Positions 1 to 5,028 of a stretch of 5,028 nt of DNA are shown here, piece by piece. The stretch lies in assembly GCA_947449125.1 (NCBI GenBank), contig CANFQR010000152.1:1-5028 (forward strand), in the 5' to 3' direction. Made by a program: the position numbers and the translations under genes. Under the pieces are notes generated by a model, which was given only the letters and a program-made list of their open reading frames with translations, searched no databases and was not told where the DNA came from. The number at the start of each line of letters is the position of its first letter. The stretch's first letter is position 1. Source of the DNA: Bacteroidota bacterium. GTDB lineage: Bacteria; Bacteroidota; Bacteroidia; B-17B0; Aurantibacillaceae.

Positions 1-54
1 TCTAATACAATACTGATAAAACTTAACAAATAACAAAGCAATTTTCTTAAACAC
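1..54 (-). CDS. yidD: YidD-like membrane protein insertion efficiency factor, N-terminal fragment (runs off left edge)
   Basis: The minus strand from position 54 opens with GTG and reads MFKKIALLFVKFYQYCIR without a stop up to the window edge. A basic start, a short hydrophobic stretch and then K-F-Y-Q-x-x-I-(S/R) is the typical beginning of YidD. YidD is a small membrane-associated protein of about 70-90 residues that helps the insertase YidC/Oxa1 place membrane proteins. The diagnostic cysteine-rich part of the family (PSCRYxPTCS) would lie just outside the window, so the call rests on the N-terminus alone. The GTG is 5 bp after the stop of the upstream hydrolase gene on the same strand, which suggests co-transcription and translational coupling. 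No in-frame ATG was found; an ATT lies one codon upstream, but GTG is the more credible start. A short unrelated hydrophobic N-terminus is the alternative. Confidence 0.72.
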   Translation of the reverse strand, partial: MFKKIALLFVKFYQYCIR

Positions 55-59
55 AATTT

Positions 60-665
60 TTACTTTACAGTTAATTTTAACATGGAGACATTATTTATAA
101 AACCTTCTAAATTATCGCCGATTGAGACAGGACCGACCCCTTCAGGCGTTCCGGTATAAATTAAATCGCCAACTTTTAAGGTTACAAATTTTGAAACGTA
201 AGAAATTACTTTATCAAATGAAAATATTAAATCTTTTGAGTTGCCTATTTGTTTTGGTTGATTATTAATTTTTAATTCAAAATTAATATCATCTAATTTT
301 AATTGCTCCTTTTTTATAAACGCTCCAAGTGGAGCACTGTTATCAAATGATTTTGCTTTTTCCCAGGGTAAACCTTTTTGTTTGCATATTGCCTGAATAT
401 CACGGGCTGTAAAATCAATTCCTAAACCAATTTCATCGTAATATTTGTGAGCAAATTGCTCTTCAATATGCTTTCCTGCTTTGCAAATTTTTAAAACCAA
501 TTCTATTTCATGATGTAATTCTTTTGTAAAGTCCGGAAAATAAAAATCGCTCTCTTTTAATACAGCTGTATCGGGTTTCATAAAAAAAACCGGTTCGGTA
601 GGTAATTCAGATTTCATTTCTTTAGCGTGTTCAGCATAATTACGCCCTATACATATTATTTTCAT
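60..665 (-). CDS. FAHD1-type fumarylacetoacetate hydrolase family protein (oxaloacetate/acylpyruvate enzyme)
   Basis: A complete 201-residue protein of the short, single-domain FAH family, similar in length to human FAHD1 and bacterial YcgM-type proteins. Members act on 2-oxo acids in the cytosol: acylpyruvate hydrolysis, and oxaloacetate decarboxylation or enol-keto tautomerisation. Visible active-site elements are the N-terminal GRNYAEHAKEM with the His13/Glu16 dyad, HHEIEL with metal ligands Glu53 and Glu55, GIDFTARDIQ with metal ligand Asp84, PWEKAKSFD with Lys105, and the C-terminal TGTPEGVGP (171-179) loop. Nothing catalytic appears missing, so the enzyme should be active and Mg/Mn dependent. 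The ATG at 665 gives the canonical N-terminus (MKIICIGRNY). The gene is divergent from lhgO and followed after 5 bp by the yidD-like start. Family assignment is secure; the physiological substrate (oxaloacetate or acylpyruvate) cannot be told from sequence. Confidence 0.93.
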   Translation of the reverse strand: MKIICIGRNYAEHAKEMKSELPTEPVFFMKPDTAVLKESDFYFPDFTKELHHEIELVLKICKAGKHIEEQFAHKYYDEIGLGIDFTARDIQAICKQKGLPWEKAKSFDNSAPLGAFIKKEQLKLDDINFELKINNQPKQIGNSKDLIFSFDKVISYVSKFVTLKVGDLIYTGTPEGVGPVSIGDNLEGFINNVSMLKLTVK

Positions 666-739
666 TGGTTTTGTAAATTTATTTACAGGTAAATATAACT
701 CAAAATTTTCAGCTTTATTTGGTACATTTATATCTTATT
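666..739. promoter_or_regulatory. Divergent intergenic region with putative promoters for the FAH gene and lhgO
   Basis: These 74 bp separate two divergent starts and must carry the promoters for both if they are transcribed from here. Compared with the Bacteroidota -7 element TAnnTTTG, the best plus-strand candidate is TTTATTTG at 714-721 (one mismatch), 18 bp before the lhgO ATG. The best minus-strand candidate is TATATTTA at 697-690 (last base mismatched), 24 bp before the FAH ATG. Neither has a convincing TTTG at the expected upstream (-33) distance, so the exact boxes are tentative. No Shine-Dalgarno sequence precedes either start, which is usual in this phylum. Confidence 0.4.
673..694. 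repeat. Three alternating GTAAAT half-sites (operator-like inverted repeats)
   Basis: GTAAAT at 673-678, its reverse complement ATTTAC at 681-686 and GTAAAT again at 689-694 are separated by 2 bp each (TT, then AG). This gives two overlapping perfect 6-2-6 inverted repeats with an 8-bp phase. The block lies 8 bp upstream of the FAH start codon and overlaps its candidate -7 box at 697-690. That placement would suit a repressor of the FAH gene, or a shared operator for both divergent genes. No regulator gene is in view. A/T-rich composition makes chance matches more likely, so the repeat itself is certain but its function is inferred. Confidence 0.5.
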
Positions 740-1960
740 ATGGAACAAAAATTTGACATTATTATCGTTGGCGGAGGCATAGTTGGATTAGCTACGGCAT
801 ATAAACTTTGCACCTATCATCCAAACAAAACTATATTGGTTTTAGAAAAAGAAAAAGATGTTGCGCAACATCAAACTTCACATAACAGTGGCGTAATTCA
901 TAGTGGTATTTATTACAAACCCGGCTCTTACAAAGCAAAAAATTGTGTAGACGGCAGAAGAGAATTAGTTCAGTTTGCAAAAGATTATAAAATTGCTCAC
1001 GAAATTTGCGGAAAATTAATTGTTGCTACCCACGAAAGTGAATTAGCGCACATGCACAAAGTTTTTAATAATGGGGTTGCAAATGGTGTTGAGGGTATGG
1101 AAATAATAAACCCAAAACAAATAAAAGAAATAGAACCATTTTGCGAGGGCATTGCTGGAATTCGAGTTGGCTGTACCGGAATTATAGATTATGGCGATGT
1201 AGCAAAAAAATACAAAGAAATAATTAATTCTAAAAACAATGGAAGTATGGTGCTAACCTCTCAAGAGGTAATTGGTTTTGAAAGAGGACAAGAAGGCACA
1301 ACGGTTATTACAAAAAGTAATAAATTTATTGGAAAATATATCATAACAACCTCAGGACTTCAGGCAGACAGAATTGCCAAAAAAGAAGGGCAAAAAAGTG
1401 ATGCCGCTATTATTGGTTTTAGAGGCGATTATTATGATTTAACTGAAAAAGGATTGCAAAAAGTGAAGCACTTAATTTACCCTGTACCAAATCCTAAATT
1501 CCCATTTCTTGGGGTTCATTTTACCAGAATGATTCACGGCGGAACAGAATGTGGACCAAATGCGGTTTTTGTTTTTGATAGAGAGGGATATAGCAAAACT
1601 GCATTTAGTGTTAAAGATACGGCTGAAGCATTCGCATTTAAAGGCACCTGGAAATTTTTTGCCAAACATTGGCGCTTTGGTTTAGATGAATACCGCGGAG
1701 CTTTTAGTAAAACTTATTTTTTAAATCGATTGCGTAAATTAATTCCATCTTTAGAAATGGATGACATTATTGCATCACGCTGCGGCATTAGAGCTATGGC
1801 ATTAGGGCCTGAAGGCGAAATGCTCGATGATTTTAAAATAGAAAAACATGGCAATGCCATGCACGTAATTAATAGTCCTAGTCCAGCAGCCACTGCAAGC
1901 TTGGCATATGGTAACGAAATAGCACTAATGGCCACCGATTATTTTAATTTAAAATCTTAA
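740..1960 (+). CDS. lhgO: L-2-hydroxyglutarate oxidase (FAD-dependent)
   Basis: A 406-residue protein of the DAO/LhgO flavoprotein family. It oxidises L-2-hydroxyglutarate to 2-oxoglutarate, passing electrons to the respiratory quinone pool in characterised bacterial members, and is probably peripheral to the inner membrane. The N-terminus holds the FAD-binding fold: DIIIVGGGIVGLATA with the GxGxxG glycines at 11-16, and the acidic end of the second strand at Glu36. The family block SHNSGVIHSGIYY follows at 47-59. Further on are GPNAVFVF (272-279), the EYRGAFSKTYFL segment, the CGIRAMALGPEGEMLDDF region and the C-terminal FAD-contact motif NSPSPAATASL starting at residue 378. The frame stays open upstream to a TTG at 719, but the ATG at 740 is preferred because it puts the FAD motif at the usual distance from the N-terminus. 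The gene is divergent from the FAH gene and lies 41 bp before dapA. Bacteria use this enzyme in glutarate/lysine catabolism or in repair of promiscuously formed L-2-hydroxyglutarate; no csiD-like partner is visible here. Confidence 0.94.
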   Translation: MEQKFDIIIVGGGIVGLATAYKLCTYHPNKTILVLEKEKDVAQHQTSHNSGVIHSGIYYKPGSYKAKNCVDGRRELVQFAKDYKIAHEICGKLIVATHESELAHMHKVFNNGVANGVEGMEIINPKQIKEIEPFCEGIAGIRVGCTGIIDYGDVAKKYKEIINSKNNGSMVLTSQEVIGFERGQEGTTVITKSNKFIGKYIITTSGLQADRIAKKEGQKSDAAIIGFRGDYYDLTEKGLQKVKHLIYPVPNPKFPFLGVHFTRMIHGGTECGPNAVFVFDREGYSKTAFSVKDTAEAFAFKGTWKFFAKHWRFGLDEYRGAFSKTYFLNRLRKLIPSLEMDDIIASRCGIRAMALGPEGEMLDDFKIEKHGNAMHVINSPSPAATASLAYGNEIALMATDYFNLKS

Positions 1961-2001
1961 ACCTACAAAGTAATAACTGAATTTTACGCTGTTAAAAAAC
2001 T

Positions 2002-2886
2002 ATGAGAAATAAAAATTTAATCGGAACAGGAGTAGCCATTGTCACTCCATTTACAAAAAAAGGGAATGTAGATACCGAAGCTTTAAACAAACTTGTAAAA
2101 CATTTGCATAACGGCAAAGTTGACTATTTAGTTGTTTTAGGAACAACTGGAGAAAGCGTAACATTAAGCAAAGAAGAAAAACAACTTGTTATTGATATTG
2201 TAGTAAAAGCTAATAATAAAAAATTACCACTAGTCTTAGGAATTGGTGGCAACAATACAAAAGAAGTTATTGAAACAATTCAAAAAACAGATTTAAAACC
2301 ATTTGAAGCAATTTTATCGGTTGCGCCTTATTACAATAAACCAAATCAAGAAGGGTATTATCAGCATTACAAAGCCATAGCACAAAGCACAAAAAAAGAC
2401 ATTATACTGTATAACGTACCGGGACGTACCGGAAGTAATGTAACCTGGGAAACTCAGGTGAGAATTGCAAAAGATTTTAAAAACATAGTTGCAACAAAAG
2501 AGGCTAGCGGTAACATGGAACAAATTATGAAAATTATTAAAAATAAACCGAAAGATTTTTTAGTAATTAGCGGAGACGATAACCTAACGCTTTCAGTTAT
2601 TGCTGCCGGAGGTCATGGTGTTATTTCAGTTGTTGCAAACGCATTTCCAAAAAATTATAGCGAAATGGTTAGGTTATGTCTGAAAAATAAATTTAATGAT
2701 GCCAGAAAATTACATTACGATTTAATTGATATTACCGATCAACTTTTTGCAGATGGTAATCCGGGAGGAATAAAACAAGCCTTAAGCCTACTCAATATTT
2801 GCGAACCTTATGTACGTTTACCTTTGTGTGAACCAAGCGATAAGGTAAAACAAAACTTAAAACAATTAATGAAAAATTACAAATGA
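2002..2886 (+). CDS. dapA: 4-hydroxy-tetrahydrodipicolinate synthase
   Basis: A full-length 294-residue TIM-barrel aldolase of the DHDPS family. It condenses pyruvate with L-aspartate-4-semialdehyde, the first committed step toward diaminopimelate (cell wall) and lysine, in the cytosol. The Schiff-base lysine is Lys166 in VATKEASG. The catalytic triad is Thr49 (GTTGES, 47-52), Tyr137 (ILYNVPGRTG) and, from the neighbouring subunit, Tyr111 (APYYNKP). Arg142 in the GRTG motif is the semialdehyde-binding arginine. Because all of these are present, DHDPS is favoured over the related N-acetylneuraminate lyase or KDG aldolase. At the lysine feedback site the equivalents of E. coli Asn80, Glu84 and Tyr106 are kept (Asn84, Glu88, Tyr110), while His53 and His56 are replaced by Lys57 and Lys60. 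The gene starts at ATG after a 41-bp gap with no clear promoter or Shine-Dalgarno sequence, and its stop overlaps the next start (ATGA). Confidence 0.97.
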   Translation: MRNKNLIGTGVAIVTPFTKKGNVDTEALNKLVKHLHNGKVDYLVVLGTTGESVTLSKEEKQLVIDIVVKANNKKLPLVLGIGGNNTKEVIETIQKTDLKPFEAILSVAPYYNKPNQEGYYQHYKAIAQSTKKDIILYNVPGRTGSNVTWETQVRIAKDFKNIVATKEASGNMEQIMKIIKNKPKDFLVISGDDNLTLSVIAAGGHGVISVVANAFPKNYSEMVRLCLKNKFNDARKLHYDLIDITDQLFADGNPGGIKQALSLLNICEPYVRLPLCEPSDKVKQNLKQLMKNYK

Positions 2887-3386
2887 GTAAACTTAAAATT
2901 TTAGATAAAACTCAAATAGACCAGAAATTAAACAGACTGGCTTATGAAATTTATGAAAATAATTTTTCAGAAAAAGAATTATTGATTGTTGGTATTGATG
3001 GAAATGGCTACAAAGTCGCCAATCATATTTGTGAAAAATTAAAAAAAATATCTCCTATAAAAATAACACTTGGCAACATTAAACTAAATAAAGATAAACC
3101 ATGGGAAGATGAACCAGTAATTAATTTCGAAGAAAAATCTTTCGTTAACAAAAGTATTATTGTTGTAGATGATGTGTTAAATAGCGGAAAAACATTAATG
3201 TATGCCGTAAAATTATTTTTAAATAAACCTGTAAAAAAAATAAATACAGTAATTTTAGTTGACAGAAGTCATACAAGATTTCCGGTAAAAGCAGATTTTG
3301 TTGGTTTGCGATTAAGTACAACTTTACAAGAACACATTGAAGCTGACTTCTCTAAAAAAGGAAAAGAAAGTGTTTATTTAATTTAA
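2883..3386 (+). CDS. PyrR-like phosphoribosyltransferase
   Basis: A 167-residue type I phosphoribosyltransferase. The PRPP-binding loop is at 92-104 (IIVVDDVLNSGKT), with the paired acidic residues Asp96-Asp97 followed by the phosphate-binding SGKT. Downstream, LVDRSHTRFPVKADFVG (125-141) followed by LSTTLQEHIE matches the C-terminal pattern of PyrR proteins (LVDRGHRELPIRADFVG, then PTS). PyrR proteins bind pyr mRNA as attenuators and/or have uracil phosphoribosyltransferase activity. Here the N-terminal substrate-loop motif is IVGIDGNGYKVA instead of the classical IRTRG, so RNA binding or uracil specificity should not be assumed. No pyrimidine gene is in the window. The start codon overlaps the dapA stop as ATGA, so translation is probably coupled, and the phosphatase gene starts 4 bp after its stop. 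Fold and enzyme class are secure; the base substrate is unknown. Confidence 0.88.
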   Translation: MSKLKILDKTQIDQKLNRLAYEIYENNFSEKELLIVGIDGNGYKVANHICEKLKKISPIKITLGNIKLNKDKPWEDEPVINFEEKSFVNKSIIVVDDVLNSGKTLMYAVKLFLNKPVKKINTVILVDRSHTRFPVKADFVGLRLSTTLQEHIEADFSKKGKESVYLI

Positions 3387-3390
3387 TTTT

Positions 3391-4626
3391 GTGCCAGAGT
3401 CTTCCAAAATAAACGAACAAAAGCAAATTCAGGATTTAAAACTGAACGCCCTGCTCGAAGTTACAAAAGCTATTAATAATAATTTTTCTACAAGCCAGTT
3501 ATTAGACTTATTTCAAGAGATTTTAGAAAACCGTTTAGGTGTTGGCAAGCTAGCTTTATTTAGTTTTGATAATGAATGGAAATGTTTGCTTAAATATGGC
3601 TTTGGTAAAGACTCACCTAACATACAATTTGAAAGTGAATTACTAAACATCACTGAAATTAACACAATTAATTTTGGGCATAGCGAATTAAGTAAACAAT
3701 TTGAAATTGTAATACCTGTTTTTCACAAAAAAACACCATTAGCTTTTGTTTTGTTAAGCGATGTTCAAGAGCAAAAAATAGAGCTTAGTGCTGCCATAAA
3801 ACACTTACCATTTATACAAACGTTAACCAATATTATTATTGTTGCCATTGAAAACAAAAAACTGTTTAAAGAAAATATTGAACGCGCCCAGATAAAAAAA
3901 GAATTAGAACTTGCACAAAGTATGCAGCAAATGCTTTTTCCTAAAGATTTACCTAACTCTGACGGTTTGCTTGTTGCAGCAAAATACTTACCACATCAAC
4001 AAGTTGGTGGCGATTATTATGATTTTATTAAATTAAATAACCACGAATATATTTTTTGCTTGGCAGACGTAAGCGGAAAAGGAGTTGCTGCAGCATTATT
4101 AATGAGTAATATACAGGCATCGCTCCAAAGCTTAATTACTTACACGCATAATTTAAAAGATATAATAATTGAATTAAATAAAAGAGTTATATCAAATGCA
4201 AAAAACGAAAAATTTGTCTCACTATTCTTGGCTAAACTAAACACCAAGAGCCAACAATTAACATACATTAATGCGGGACATAACCCTCCTATTTTATTTT
4301 ACGAAAATAAATTTTCAGAACTAACCAATGGTTGTCCTTTATTGGGGATTACAGAAAGTTTGTCCTTAATTAACGTTGAAATATTTAATTATACTTCTGA
4401 ATTTACGCTATTATGTTATACTGATGGATTAACAGACACATTGAATTCAGAAAATAATACTTTAAGTATCAAAACACTAGAAGAATTAATTTCAGAAAAC
4501 AATCAGTTGAATCCCGAAGATATAAATACCAACATCTTAACATTTGCTGAAAAATTTAAAGGAGAAAACGAATTCCCAGATGATATTGCGCTGTTAACTT
4601 TAAAAGTAAGCGACTTAAATTTTTAA
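3391..4626 (+). CDS. GAF-like plus PP2C/SpoIIE-type serine phosphatase (RsbU-like)
   Basis: A 411-residue cytosolic signalling protein. Residues about 15-155 look like a divergent GAF-type sensor domain (alpha helix LNALLEVTKAINNNF, then beta strands KLALFSF and FEIVIPVF). A charged helical linker (about 157-181, ending LAQSMQQMLFP) is the standard lead-in to a SpoIIE/RsbU phosphatase domain. That domain spans about 188-406 and has its metal-binding motifs: GGDYYD (206-211), ADVSGKG (225-231), NAGHNPP (294-300), TDGLTD (344-349) and DDIALL (397-402), so it should be active. Such enzymes remove phosphate from serine or threonine of anti-sigma-factor antagonists (STAS proteins) in partner switching. 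No antagonist or kinase partner is encoded here. Translation begins at GTG: an in-frame TAA lies at 3379-3381, no other start codon occurs before it, and the next Met is near residue 178. The GTG is 4 bp after the phosphoribosyltransferase stop, implying co-expression. The signal it senses cannot be predicted. Confidence 0.93.
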   Translation: MPESSKINEQKQIQDLKLNALLEVTKAINNNFSTSQLLDLFQEILENRLGVGKLALFSFDNEWKCLLKYGFGKDSPNIQFESELLNITEINTINFGHSELSKQFEIVIPVFHKKTPLAFVLLSDVQEQKIELSAAIKHLPFIQTLTNIIIVAIENKKLFKENIERAQIKKELELAQSMQQMLFPKDLPNSDGLLVAAKYLPHQQVGGDYYDFIKLNNHEYIFCLADVSGKGVAAALLMSNIQASLQSLITYTHNLKDIIIELNKRVISNAKNEKFVSLFLAKLNTKSQQLTYINAGHNPPILFYENKFSELTNGCPLLGITESLSLINVEIFNYTSEFTLLCYTDGLTDTLNSENNTLSIKTLEELISENNQLNPEDINTNILTFAEKFKGENEFPDDIALLTLKVSDLNF

Positions 4627-4628
4627 GA

Positions 4629-4648
4629 CTTTATAAAGATTTATAAAT
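4629..4648. repeat. Two abutting 10-bp palindromes at a convergent gene junction
   Basis: CTTTATAAAG (4629-4638) and ATTTATAAAT (4639-4648) are each perfect palindromes and lie back to back between the stops of the phosphatase and membrane-protein genes; the second covers the last two codons plus stop of the minus-strand gene. GACTTTA occurs at 4627-4633, 4654-4660 and 4662-4668. ATAAAG at 4633-4638 can pair with CTTTAT at 4664-4669, just before a T7 run at 4671-4677, so a weak plus-strand terminator is possible. The stem is A/T-only apart from one G-C pair and the loop is 25 nt, so this is not a strong intrinsic terminator. Confidence 0.4.
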
Positions 4649-5028
4649 TACTCGACTTTACGACTTTATCTTTTTTTCTGAAATAAATATCAATACAAAC
4701 AAGCGCTGACAAAAACGACCAAAAAGGCAATGAGAGTTTATCTGTATCTAAAAAATTATTTAAAAACCCGTGTACAAAATAGGTCATTAATCCTAAAAAT
4801 AAACCAATAACTAAAATTTTAATTTCAGTTTCTGCAACTGAATAAACTAATCTATAACCTAAAGCAGTACTATAAAATAAAATACAAATAACAATCACAA
4901 GTCCTATTATTCCTTGTTCAGATAATGGACCTAAATATTCGCTGTGAGCATTTCCGTTGGTGCCAAAATTTGTACTAATAATTGTTCGTTCACTACTTAA
5001 CTGATAGGGAGCGTATTTAAACATATAA
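4641..5028 (-). CDS. O-antigen ligase/polymerase family membrane protein, C-terminal fragment (5' end outside window)
   Basis: The visible 127 residues from an internal Met, plus one more codon (Tyr) to the right edge, remain open with no stop upstream, so the gene is almost certainly cut by the window and the ATG at 5024 is not its start. The segment FKYAPYQ...STNFG...NAHSEYLGPLSEQGIIG matches the conserved periplasmic loop of the Wzy_C/WaaL family (N-x-H-x-x-Y-L-x-x-L-x-E-x-G). Its His27 corresponds to the functionally important histidine of O-antigen ligases. It is followed by three hydrophobic segments at about 37-57, 68-88 and 99-115, and a basic, cytoplasm-like tail (RKKDKVVK). Family members join or polymerise lipid-linked glycans at the outer face of the inner membrane. 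Ligase, Wzy polymerase and protein O-oligosaccharyltransferase cannot be separated from this fragment. It converges on the phosphatase gene with a 14-bp gap. Confidence 0.82.
   Translation of the reverse strand, partial: YMFKYAPYQLSSERTIISTNFGTNGNAHSEYLGPLSEQGIIGLVIVICILFYSTALGYRLVYSVAETEIKILVIGLFLGLMTYFVHGFLNNFLDTDKLSLPFWSFLSALVCIDIYFRKKDKVVKSSNL

Noticed and set aside
1..33. Plus-strand open stretch ending in TAA at 31-33 as the tail of an upstream gene
   Set aside because: Ten uninformative codons with no recognisable sequence; the overlapping minus-strand frame matches YidD much better.
1472..1669. Minus-strand open frame of 65 codons inside lhgO
   Set aside because: It is fully antisense to conserved flavoprotein sequence, has no recognisable domain and no leader; a shadow of the real gene.
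1714..1935. Minus-strand open frame of 73 codons with a hydrophobic N-terminus
   Set aside because: Its hydrophobic look comes from the complement of the conserved SPSPAATASL region of LhgO; no independent evidence of coding.
1961..2001. Possible promoter or riboswitch (for example a lysine riboswitch) before dapA
   Set aside because: Only 41 bp are available, far too short for a lysine riboswitch, and no TAnnTTTG element or stable hairpin is visible.
2314..2523. Minus-strand open frame of 69 codons inside dapA
   Set aside because: Antisense to the DapA catalytic region; Cys/Phe-rich and unlike any known family.
3041..3240. Two A8 runs (3041-3048 and 3233-3240) in the phosphoribosyltransferase gene as possible slippage or phase-variation sites
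   Set aside because: Lysine-rich coding in an A/T-rich genome yields such runs by chance; the frame is intact and the product is not a surface antigen.

Overview
This is a low-GC window (about one third G+C by eye) that reads like a member of the Bacteroidota. The evidence is the protein flavour of several genes (a PyrR-like phosphoribosyltransferase and a GAF-SpoIIE phosphatase that resemble Bacteroidota proteins as I recall them), the absence of Shine-Dalgarno sequences before the starts, and A/T-rich leaders. I cannot fix the order or genus. The content is mostly housekeeping and accessory metabolism. I see no mobile element, CRISPR array, RNA gene or defence system.

Left part, minus strand (1-665): a FAHD1-type fumarylacetoacetate hydrolase family enzyme with a full catalytic set, followed 5 bp later on the same strand by the first 18 codons of a gene that runs off the left edge. 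Those codons look like the N-terminus of the membrane-insertion factor YidD, starting at GTG. A 74-bp divergent intergenic region (666-739) separates this pair from the plus-strand genes. It holds a striking set of three alternating GTAAAT half-sites spaced 8 bp apart.

Centre, plus strand (740-4626): four co-directional genes. They are an FAD-dependent L-2-hydroxyglutarate oxidase (lhgO), dihydrodipicolinate synthase (dapA, 41 bp downstream), a PyrR-like phosphoribosyltransferase overlapping dapA by ATGA, and a GAF plus PP2C/SpoIIE (RsbU-like) phosphatase starting at GTG 4 bp after the previous stop. The tight spacing of the last three suggests one transcript. The products do not form an obvious single pathway: metabolite repair or dehydrogenation, lysine and cell-wall precursor synthesis, nucleobase salvage or regulation, and signalling.

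Right end, minus strand (4641-5028): the C-terminal part of a multi-pass O-antigen ligase/polymerase-type membrane protein, converging on the phosphatase gene with a 14-bp gap. The gene is cut by the window edge. The junction contains two abutting 10-bp palindromes and three copies of GACTTTA.
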